A DNA stretch of 19,201 nucleotides, taken from assembly GCA_026415985.1 (NCBI GenBank), contig JAOAGA010000025.1, positions 1 through 19,201 on the forward strand, written 5' to 3'. This DNA comes from Pseudomonadota bacterium (lineage in GTDB: Bacteria; CALINM01). The notes under the pieces were generated by a model. It saw nothing but the letters and a program-made list of their open reading frames with translations, was not told the origin of the DNA and ran no database searches. Of the stretch, positions 7,981 through 15,600 are shown one piece after another. Each line of letters opens with the position of its first letter. The first letter of the stretch is position 1. The position numbers and the translations under genes were made by a program.

Positions 7981-9183
7981 TTATCCTCCTACCGCCCCTG
8001 CAAGACTGAAAATTGGTAAATACATAGCTATAACAATTATACCTACAACAAAACCCATAACAATCATCAGTGCAGGCTCCACAAGGGTTGTTACCATAGT
8101 TAAGGCATCTACTACAAGATTATCATAATATTCTGCAACTTCGTCAAGCATTTCCGAAAGCGAACCCGTCCCTTCTCCTGATTTTATAAGTCTGAGGGCT
8201 ATGGATGGAAAAAGATCGGTTTCTTCAAGTGATAGTGAAAGAGAGTTACCTTCCTCTACAAGCTTCGTAGCCTTTTTCAATTTTTCAGAAAAACTGGCGT
8301 TTGTTGACACGTTAGAAGTAATCTTTAACGCGGTTACTAAAGGTATTCCGCCTTTGACTATTGCAGAAAGAGTTCTGGCAAAATTGGAAACAAGGTAGTT
8401 TTTATATATAGTCGAGATAAAGGGAATTTTCAGCTTAAAATCATCAATTAACAGCTTGCCCTTAAAAGTGTTCTTAATCCTGTTAACAAAGATAAATCCC
8501 AAAATTATCGCCAAAATAAGGAAAGGAAGCACTACCTTAAATATATCTGTCAGTTTTAATAGTATCACTGTAGCCATAGGCAGGTCTACATTTGCCTCCA
8601 AATAAATCTTGCTGAAATTTGGTATGACGTAGGTAAATAAAAATATTACTGCTGCGACAATTACCGATAATACCATGATAGGATACACAGAAGCAGAAAC
8701 GATTTTTCTTCTCATCTCCTCCGTTTTTTTCATAAATATCTGATACTCTTTAAGTCTTTCAACAAGATTGCCACCCCTTTCTCCCGCCTTGACATTTGAA
8801 ATATAAAGGAGTGGAAAATATTCAGGGAATTTTTCCATAGCCTCTGAGAGAGAATAACCCTGTGCGATATCCTTTCTTATACTCTCAATAACCCTGTAAA
8901 TACCCTTTTTTTGAGGTAGCTTTTCAAGGATTATCTCCAGAGCTCTGACAAGTGGCTGACCCGCTTTTATTAATATATAGAGCTCTTGATTAAAAGTTAA
9001 AAAATCCCTCAGATTAAACCTTCTCTTGGCAATGGTTGAGACAGTATAAACTTCTGTAATATCGAGAAGAAGATAGCCATCTTTTGCAACAAGTTGCTTT
9101 ATCTCATCAATAGAATCGGCAAAATATTTTAAATGTTGAACTTTACCTGATTCTTCTGCAACCTTGCAGTTATAATATGGCAT
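7981..9183 (-). CDS. gspF: Inner-membrane platform protein GspF (PilC family)
   Basis: A 400-residue polytopic protein, normal length for GspF/PilC. It carries two tandem T2SSF domains: the first starts around residue 60 (RDFLTFNQELYILIKAGQPL), the second around residue 265 (NFARTLSAIVKGGIPLVTAL), each with the signature aromatic/Ala-Gly-Pro-Leu helix and a 'GE..G.L...L' turn (AGERGGNLVERL; SGEGTGSLSEML). Three membrane helices are visible near 170-190, 220-235 and 370-390, and the C-terminus PIFSLAGAVGG is the usual family ending. It anchors the GspE motor and the base of the pseudopilus. The ATG at 9183 has no Shine-Dalgarno; a -10-like box sits only 7 nt upstream, suggesting a leaderless start at the head of the secretion operon. 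Confidence 0.95.
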   Translation of the reverse strand: MPYYNCKVAEESGKVQHLKYFADSIDEIKQLVAKDGYLLLDITEVYTVSTIAKRRFNLRDFLTFNQELYILIKAGQPLVRALEIILEKLPQKKGIYRVIESIRKDIAQGYSLSEAMEKFPEYFPLLYISNVKAGERGGNLVERLKEYQIFMKKTEEMRRKIVSASVYPIMVLSVIVAAVIFLFTYVIPNFSKIYLEANVDLPMATVILLKLTDIFKVVLPFLILAIILGFIFVNRIKNTFKGKLLIDDFKLKIPFISTIYKNYLVSNFARTLSAIVKGGIPLVTALKITSNVSTNASFSEKLKKATKLVEEGNSLSLSLEETDLFPSIALRLIKSGEGTGSLSEMLDEVAEYYDNLVVDALTMVTTLVEPALMIVMGFVVGIIVIAMYLPIFSLAGAVGG

Positions 9184-9219
9184 AATTAATATTATGACAG
9201 GAAAAATAGATTTTGTTTA
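9184..9219 (-). promoter_or_regulatory. Candidate promoter for the gspF operon
   Basis: On the minus strand a TAAACA (9214-9219, 4 of 6 to TTGACA), a 17-nt spacer and an extended -10 TGTCATAAT (hexamer at 9191-9196) precede gspF. The expected start site is within a base or two of the gspF ATG. The rest of the 183-bp gap is very AT-rich and holds a 12-bp palindrome TGGAAATTTCCA (9319-9330) and the inverted repeat listed separately, but no gene. Confidence 0.45.
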
Positions 9220-9345
9220 CATCAAACTCAAAATTCTTTTTTAAAATCTCTTTTTTATTATTTATATAAGCCACCCATTCAATTCTAAAACTATTTATCT
9301 TTAAAAATAAAAGAGCAATGGAAATTTCCAATAATATCAGTTAAT

Positions 9346-9365
9346 TTGTTATCATCCTATAACAA
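9346..9365 (-). repeat. Short inverted repeat just after the octaheme cytochrome gene
   Basis: TTGTTAT and ATAACAA (7-bp perfect arms, 6-nt loop) begin 1 nt past the cytochrome stop codon. The stem is almost all A-T and no U-run follows directly, so it is at best a weak terminator or mRNA 3'-end structure that could lower read-through into the secretion operon. Confidence 0.35.
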
Positions 9366-9366
9366 A

Positions 9367-10452
9367 CTATTTTGCATAGCTTTTGGGATTATGCTCCACG
9401 TTGTGACATTTAAGGTAACAACTTCCTCTAAATATTCCTTCTGATTTAAACTCAAGCCTGTTTGTAGTTGTTTCTTTCGTTACATAATCAGGATTAAACT
9501 CTATCAAAAACTTATTTTTTTCTGAACCATGGGGGTTATGACAGGTACTGCAGGATGTGCCTTTCCAGTTTCTTGCCTTTAATCCTTCTATATGTTCACG
9601 ATGAAAGGGAAAACTTTCATTATTCAGAATACTTTCCTTACGATGGCATTCATAGCATAAATCATACTCAGGTTTTAATGTTTCCTCTTTTTTTGTATAA
9701 GGAGAAACGAGAATATAATCATTGTTCGAGCCATGAACCCCTCTTGCTCTTCTGCTACCCTTTGTATCACTGCCGTGGCAATCGGAACATTTTATTATTG
9801 TTTCGTAGGTAAGTCCCTCTTTAAGGCTTGGAAGATAATTATTTTTTCCTTTTTCAACTACAGGATGATATGACGGATTATTCGGGTTAAACTCTCTGAT
9901 CTTGTTTCTCTGATATACAGGCTTATTGGCATCGGCACCATGACATTTAAAACAGACCTCATATTCATAATAGGCTTTCTTTACAAACTTCCCATCAATT
10001 GTTACCCCGCTGACTCCCCAATGGGGGACCTCAGGCAATGAATCGTGGGGGCTATGACAGTCGAGACACTCACTATGTCTTGGCACATTAGGGTTAGTCA
10101 CAGGAAAGACCTCACCATATTTATGTAATCCCCTTTTTTCAACAGGATGTTTATAAGGTTTGTCAAAATCACTTGCCACATCTTTCGATTGTTTAACATT
10201 AATTCTTATCTTTTCAAGCTTTTTTGACGCCTTAGTTTTAGGACCATGGCAGGTATAACACTGAACCTCCTCCTCACTTCCTGAGTATCTGATACCCGCG
10301 TGGCAGGACTTACAACCACCGGGGTTATTTTCTGATAAAAGATGGGTTGGCTTTTTTGCCTGAGCTAAAACATCAATCTCTTCTTTTGTAAGAGAAAAGG
10401 CGTTAAAAGCAAGACTAAAAAAAGTTATCAACATTAATAGGCATTTACTCAT
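9367..10452 (-). CDS. Octaheme c-type cytochrome (secreted)
   Basis: A 361-residue exported cytochrome. A cleavable signal peptide is visible (MSKCLLMLITFFSLAFNAFS). Seven CxxCH heme sites lie at residues 47, 65, 129, 167, 222, 266 and 301, several followed by PH/SPH (CLDCHSPH, CSTCHNPH). An eighth near the C-terminus has the variant spacing CX3CH (CYLKCH, 345-350), followed by NVEHNPKSY. Many spare His residues could give bis-His ligation. The layout resembles the 'doubled CxxCH' cytochromes common in metal-reducing bacteria. It starts 9 nt after the tetraheme cytochrome gene with an AGGTAAG-type site, so the two are co-transcribed. A likely job is passing electrons to the adjacent filament-type cytochrome, or helping form a conduit; that is inference. 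Confidence 0.9.
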   Translation of the reverse strand: MSKCLLMLITFFSLAFNAFSLTKEEIDVLAQAKKPTHLLSENNPGGCKSCHAGIRYSGSEEEVQCYTCHGPKTKASKKLEKIRINVKQSKDVASDFDKPYKHPVEKRGLHKYGEVFPVTNPNVPRHSECLDCHSPHDSLPEVPHWGVSGVTIDGKFVKKAYYEYEVCFKCHGADANKPVYQRNKIREFNPNNPSYHPVVEKGKNNYLPSLKEGLTYETIIKCSDCHGSDTKGSRRARGVHGSNNDYILVSPYTKKEETLKPEYDLCYECHRKESILNNESFPFHREHIEGLKARNWKGTSCSTCHNPHGSEKNKFLIEFNPDYVTKETTTNRLEFKSEGIFRGSCYLKCHNVEHNPKSYAK

Positions 10453-10461
10453 AAAAGCATC

Positions 10462-11319
10462 TTACCTGTTATGACAGTGATTGCAAAAACCATAATTACT
10501 TGCATTAAAATGAGCACAGGACCAGTTGGTAAAAGACATCCTTTCTCTCATAAAATTACCATACTGATTATTATGTGGTTCATGGCAGGTTGCGCACTGA
10601 ACACCAGTTCCATCGGGATTATAACTGCCATTATAACCCGCATAGCCCGTTGGTCTTAACGGATAGATGGGCTCTCCAGCAACTCCACCGACACAATCAA
10701 TATTTGTACTCCCCGCGGTTAACCCGTATTTACCGGTGCCACAGATATTGTTGGTACTGTTTCTCAGCCTCCATACATCTCCATCGGCTATCTTTTTTGC
10801 AATTAATGCATCAGTTACCGCAATGGAAACGGGGTGGGATGGATGATTTCCCGCAGGATCGTTAATATCTGTACCGAAATAAATTCCAACTGCAGTGGGA
10901 AGAATTTTCCCCTCCACATCAACATAATTTATACCAACAACCTGAATATTGCCTTTAATCATATCACCTACAGCGACAGTCCCGTCATGACAGGAAAGAC
11001 AAAGCTTTGAGCCTTTGTCAGGCTGATTTCTGGGACTTCTTAACGTTGCAGAACTAAAGGTGTGGTAAACTGCGGTAGATAATTTGTGCCCCCAAAGGGG
11101 TGCTGTTATGGCACCGTGAGGTACATGACAAAACTTACATATCTGTGTTTCACTTACTGCCTTGACCTTAACTACTGGCCTGTTTGGAGAAGTAGTTGCC
11201 CAACTTGCCAGATTGTGTGGACTTTTGGCAATAGGAGCATTCTGAATATCCACCGCCTTTATAACAGTCGGGATAGCAAAAAGAAGAAAGAAAACTATAA
11301 ATTTCAGTATCTTATTCAA
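10462..11319 (-). CDS. OmcE-like tetraheme cytochrome, candidate nanowire subunit
   Basis: A 285-residue exported protein: signal peptide to about residue 22 (ILKFIVFFLLFAIPTVIKA), then four CxxCH sites at 61-65, 107-111, 242-246 and 279-283. The order of motifs matches the OmcE family as I know it: a His in SPHNL just after the leader (H35), QICKFCHVPHGA, APLWGH, SKLCLSCHDGTVAVG, a NHPSHPVS segment, VQCATCHEPHN.QYGNFMR, and a final CNHCH at the C-terminus. OmcE polymerises into extracellular heme-chain filaments in Geobacter sulfurreducens. The insert between hemes 2 and 3 (about 130 residues) carries two extra Cys (193, 209) that could form a disulfide. Start is TTG overlapping the NHL stop (TTGA) with AGGAG about 7 nt upstream. 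Filament formation is an inference from homology by eye. Confidence 0.88.
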   Translation of the reverse strand: MNKILKFIVFFLLFAIPTVIKAVDIQNAPIAKSPHNLASWATTSPNRPVVKVKAVSETQICKFCHVPHGAITAPLWGHKLSTAVYHTFSSATLRSPRNQPDKGSKLCLSCHDGTVAVGDMIKGNIQVVGINYVDVEGKILPTAVGIYFGTDINDPAGNHPSHPVSIAVTDALIAKKIADGDVWRLRNSTNNICGTGKYGLTAGSTNIDCVGGVAGEPIYPLRPTGYAGYNGSYNPDGTGVQCATCHEPHNNQYGNFMRERMSFTNWSCAHFNASNYGFCNHCHNR

Positions 11320-12371
11320 CTACCCTCTCCTAAATACCTAATAATCTGAAGCCTCTTATTTAAGCTATCTGTCACATAAATATAGTTTTTATTATCAATA
11401 AATATGCCAGAAGGCAAATTGAACTGTCCGGGGAAAATACCTTCTTCACCTAAAACAGCAAGAAGCTTTCCTTCCTTATCAAAAACCTGTATGGAATCCT
11501 GTAGGCTATCAACCACATAGATATTTCCATCTCTGTCAGAACAAACGCCCTTAGGCCTTTCCAGATTACCATCACCCTTTCCCATCTGGCCGATGGAACC
11601 CAAATATTTTCCGTTTAAATCAAAAAACTGAATCCTGAAGTTCATACTATCAGTCACATAGACCTCTTCTTTTTCATCATCTACAAAAATATGAGTTGGA
11701 TAGTTAAACTCTATCTTTTCTTCTCCCCGCCCGCCGATTACCTTCACAGTCTCAAAATCTTTGTTAAAGATTCTCATGTTATGATTCAAGGTATCTACTA
11801 CATAAAACCTTCTTTTCTTCTCAGAGTAAGAGATACCGCTGGGTCTCCAATTAGTCTCCTTTAATGTTTTGTTATCTACAGGATACCCGTTTTTGTCATA
11901 AATTACAATTCTCTTTTTTTCCGGATCGGTCACATAAATTCTTTCCTGTTCATCGACAACGACAGAGGTGGGGAAAAACAGCTTATCTCCATCTTTTGTA
12001 TCCTGTAAAAACTCTACTATACCCTTTCTTATGTCAAAAACTACGACAGATAAAATCCCCTGATCAACCACATAAATCTTTTCATTTTTTGCGAAAACCG
12101 CATAAGGTTTTACAAAACCCATAAAGGGAGACTTTTCTTCACCTAACAGCCACTTAAAAAACTTATCTGTCCGGGTTTCTTCCTTCAGATTTTTTGTGAA
12201 ATCATCTATGTTGTTTATAATTTTAACCAGTTCATATCTTGGCTTTGAAGGTGGAGCAGGCCATTTAAGACCAATCTCGGTTTTATAGAAGGCAGAGGGA
12301 TTAGTAACAGCCACCTGATAGTTACAACCGGTAATCAAAAATAAAATCAAAAAAACTAAACGTCTGCTCAT
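11316..12371 (-). CDS. Six-bladed NHL beta-propeller lipoprotein
   Basis: A 351-residue lipoprotein. The signal MSRRLVFLILFLITGC has a lipobox at Cys16. After a WPAPPSKPRYELVKII segment come six NHL-type blades, each of the form 'P.G(I/V)..D....(I/V)YV.D....R(I/M).(I/V)F(D/N)..G'. Clear examples are FPTSVVVDEQERIYVTDPEK, RPKGVCSDRDGNIYVVDSLQ and LPSGIFIDNKNYIYVTDSLN. I start the gene at the ATG at 12371, not at an in-frame TTG at 12392: the earlier codons lie across a TATAAT box, and the ATG gives a clean lipoprotein signal. Such propellers are often found beside multiheme cytochromes in metal reducers, where an assembly or scaffolding role has been proposed. It is the first gene of the cytochrome operon. 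Confidence 0.9.
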   Translation of the reverse strand: MSRRLVFLILFLITGCNYQVAVTNPSAFYKTEIGLKWPAPPSKPRYELVKIINNIDDFTKNLKEETRTDKFFKWLLGEEKSPFMGFVKPYAVFAKNEKIYVVDQGILSVVVFDIRKGIVEFLQDTKDGDKLFFPTSVVVDEQERIYVTDPEKKRIVIYDKNGYPVDNKTLKETNWRPSGISYSEKKRRFYVVDTLNHNMRIFNKDFETVKVIGGRGEEKIEFNYPTHIFVDDEKEEVYVTDSMNFRIQFFDLNGKYLGSIGQMGKGDGNLERPKGVCSDRDGNIYVVDSLQDSIQVFDKEGKLLAVLGEEGIFPGQFNLPSGIFIDNKNYIYVTDSLNKRLQIIRYLGEGS

Positions 12372-12380
12372 CTTCCGAAT

Positions 12381-12389
12381 ATTATAACA
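12381..12389 (-). promoter_or_regulatory. Extended -10 promoter element for the NHL-cytochrome operon
   Basis: TGTTATAAT on the minus strand: a perfect TATAAT (12381-12386) with a TGn extension. No TTGACA-like box is found 16-18 nt upstream. The predicted start site (about 12374) leaves only about 3 nt before the ATG at 12371, so the mRNA may be leaderless, although a GGAAG touches the ATG. Confidence 0.5.
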
Positions 12390-12414
12390 CAATTTTTTAT
12401 TGTTATTCTTAAAA

Positions 12415-12435
12415 AAATTAGCTTCAAACTAATTT
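12415..12435. repeat. Perfect 7-bp inverted repeat upstream of the NHL promoter
   Basis: AAATTAG, 7-nt spacer, CTAATTT. It lies about 41-61 bp upstream of the predicted start site of the NHL-cytochrome operon, a usual place for an activator, and that promoter has no visible -35. Read as minus-strand RNA it would be a weak hairpin followed by U residues. Either use is unproven. Confidence 0.4.
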
Positions 12436-12534
12436 CTGATACAAGAAAATTAAGAGTAATTCTTTAAATGGGCTTATTAATTATCTGAAAACTTCAACCT
12501 AAACCTATTAAATCATAAATTGTATGTGAAAAGT

Positions 12535-12552
12535 TTTTCAATATATTGAAAA
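12535..12552. promoter_or_regulatory. 18-bp perfect palindrome upstream of gltB (candidate operator)
   Basis: TTTTCAATATATTGAAAA is its own reverse complement over 18 bp and sits 58-75 bp before the gltB ATG, overlapping a TTGAAA that could serve as a -35. It does not match sigma-54, FNR or GlnR consensus sites. A nitrogen- or redox-responsive repressor is possible but nothing in the window names it. Confidence 0.45.
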
Positions 12553-12562
12553 TACTAATTTT

Positions 12563-12591
12563 TTGAATTAATCTAATTTTCTGATTAAAAT
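12563..12591 (+). promoter_or_regulatory. Candidate gltB promoter
   Basis: TTGAAT (12563-12568), 17-nt spacer, TAAAAT (12586-12591, 5 of 6 to consensus). It would start transcription near 12598, giving a 12-nt leader that just includes the TAGGAG ribosome site. An alternative uses TTGAAA at 12546-12551 with a poor -10. Confidence 0.35.
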
Positions 12592-12609
12592 TTTAGTTAG
12601 GAGACATAA

Positions 12610-15600
12610 ATGACGGAAAAAGACTCTTGTGGTGTTGGCTTTATCTCTAATCTGAAAAACATCAAATCCTATGACATCTTAGCTAAGGGTATCGAGGCAG
12701 TCAAAAATCTAACCCACCGAGGTGCGGTAGGTTCCGACGGAAAGACCGGAGATGGTTGCGGTATTCTTTTCGAGATACCAGATAAGTTTTTCAGAGACTA
12801 TCTGAAAAATAAAGGGATAAACACCGATGAGTTTAAAAACCTGGCCATAGGGGTTATCTTTTCAAAAAAACCAATAGATATAAAAAACTTAGAAGATTTT
12901 TTCCGGTGTCTTGGCTTCCCGTCAATATATAAAAGAGACGTCCCAGTAAACCTATCAGCCCTCGGTGATATTTCAAAAACCACTCTTCCCTGCATAACTC
13001 AGATAATAATACTCCACAACTTCTCTAAAGATGAGGCTGAAAAGAGGTTATTTATCACTGAAAGGCTTATAGAAAAAACCCACCCCTATATCAATATTGT
13101 CTCGCTCTCATCCTACTCAATAGTTTATAAAGGAATGTTAATCGCCCCCTATTTAGACACCTTTTACCCCGATCTGAAAAATGAAGAGTTTGCCACATCA
13201 TATTGTGTCTTTCATCAAAGGTATTCAACAAACACAATGCCTAAATGGGAGCTTGCCCAGCCTTTCGGGTTTATAGCCCACAATGGTGAGATAAATACGA
13301 TAAAGGCAAACAGGTTTAAATTCAAAACACTGGAAGAAAAAATCTCTCTGAAAGATTTTGCTGATTACTACGAAAAAATTTGCCCCTTACTTTCCGATGA
13401 AGAAAGTGATTCTGCTTCCTTAGACAAAGTTTTCAGGCTTCTTGTTCTTAATGGTTACTCAACGGAGCTTGCAATAAACCTTCTTATCCCCCCTGCGTGG
13501 GAGAACCTGCCATTTGTTGACAGGAAACTACAGTCATTTTTCCAGTATAATGAGCTTATTTGTGAGCCCTGGGATGGACCTTCCGCAATTATATTCTGCG
13601 ACGGGAAAACAATCGGCGCCCATTTGGACCGAAATGGTCTTCGTCCTTTAAGATACTCAATTTCAGAAGACGGAATAATAGTAGTGGGATCCGAATCCGG
13701 AATGGTTGAGTTTGATACAAAAATTATCAAGGAAGGCAAACTAAACTCGGGAGATACCCTTTCACTAAACATATCTAAAGGTGTAGTAAGAACAAGAATG
13801 GAGATATTAAGAGAGCTATCTTTAAAAAAGAACTTTGAAAAAAAATTAAGCAAATCCTTTAAAAAGGTTGATTATATAGAGGATTATTCTGAAGAATTAA
13901 ATAATAACAACCTTCAGAGGCTTAAAACCGCTTTCGCTTACACCAAGGAGGAGATCGAAGAGATACTCCCCTTTGCAGGTGAGAAAGGTATGGAGTTTAC
14001 CTACTCTATGGGAGATGATACACCTCTTCCACCTTTAGCTAAAAACCCACCCCTTTTATTCAGATATTTTAAACAAAAATTTGCTCAGGTAACCAACCCA
14101 CCCATTGATCCTATAAGGGAGAAACAGGTTATGTCTCTGACAGTTTTTCTCGGAGAAAGGGGTAATTTGCTCAATTATGAAGAACCCTCTCATACAGAAA
14201 AGTTAGCCCTTAAGACACCCATACTTTCAAAAGGAGAGCTAAATAGTATAAAAAGTCATTTCCAAAAAAGATATTGCGAGGTTTCTACAATTTTTTCAGA
14301 AGACAGAGATATCAAAACTGCTATCAAAGAGTTTTGTAAAAAAGTAGAAACTGCACTTATGGAAAACAAAACGATAATCGTTCTTACAGATAAAGATTTG
14401 AGCTCAGGACATTATTATATACCATCCCTCCTTGCCCTTTCTGTAGCTGTAAATTTAGCAAGAAATCTTAAACTAAGCCACAAAACGAACTTTATTATTC
14501 AATCAGGAGAGGTAAGAGATTCCCATCATATAAGCTCTCTTTTAGCCTTTGGAGCATCGGCAGTTTACCCTTACCTTGCATATGAAATAGTGAGAGAAAA
14601 AGGGAAGAATCCCCAGTTGCTCAGGATAGCTTACAACTATGGCTTGCAAAAGATTATCTCTAAGATGGGCATTTCCTGTGTAAACTCCTATATTGGTAGC
14701 AAGCTCTTTGATATTATCTGTCTGGATAAAAATCTTGTTGAGGAGTTCTTCCCCGATACAGATTACTCCTTAAATGGGTCGGATCTTGAAGATATCTTTA
14801 AAAACCATAAGTTTTATGTTGACAGGGCCTTTAAAGAGGAAAAAGATGTTATCACCGGTGGAGATTTAAGATTTATAAGAGATGGCGAGTGGCATGGATG
14901 GTCACCTATGGTGGTATCATCACTTAACAAGTTTCTCAAATCAAAAAATTACGATGACTATATTGAATACACAAAATCTGCAAACATCTACCCTACCTAT
15001 ATAAGGGATTTACTGGATTTTGAAAGAGGTAACAAAGTATCAATTGAAGAGGTAGAGTCTGAAGAAAATATTTTAAAAAGATTCGCCACGGGAGGTATGT
15101 CTATAGGTGCGTTATCACCGGAAGCTCATAGCACCATTGTCAGTTCAGCAAACATACTTGGTATGAAATGTAATAGTGGTGAAGGTGGAGAAGATACTGA
15201 AAAATACTGGACAAAATCAGGAACCTCCATAAAACAGGTAGCGTCAGGCAGGTTTGGGGTAACACCGGACTACCTTGCTTCCGCAGAAGAGATAGAGATT
15301 AAGATTGCCCAGGGGGCAAAGCCCGGTGAAGGCGGACAGCTCCCGGGATCTAAGGTAAGTGCCTATATAGCTAAACTTAGACACTCCCAAGAAGGTATAA
15401 CCTTAATATCACCACCACCACATCACGACATATACTCCATAGAAGATCTTGCCCAGTTAATAAATGATCTTAAAAATATAAATCCAAAGGCGAGAATAGG
15501 AGTGAAGCTGGTATCTGAAAGGGGAATAGGTCAGATAGCCTGTGGTGTAGCAAAAGCCAATGCAGACTTTATTCAGATCAGCTCTGTTGATGGTGGAACA

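Noticed and set aside
9346-9365. Strong rho-independent terminator between the cytochromes and gspF
   Set aside because: The hairpin stem has almost no G-C pairs and no U-run follows, so I list it only as an inverted repeat.
10471-10865. Plus-strand reading frames opposite the tetraheme cytochrome
   Set aside because: They have low-complexity, Cys/His/Arg-rich translations typical of antisense shadows of heme-motif coding sequence and lack start signals.
12372-12392. Seven-codon N-terminal extension of the NHL lipoprotein from a TTG
   Set aside because: The extension is encoded by the TATAAT promoter box and would put charged residues before an already complete lipoprotein signal starting at the ATG at 12371.
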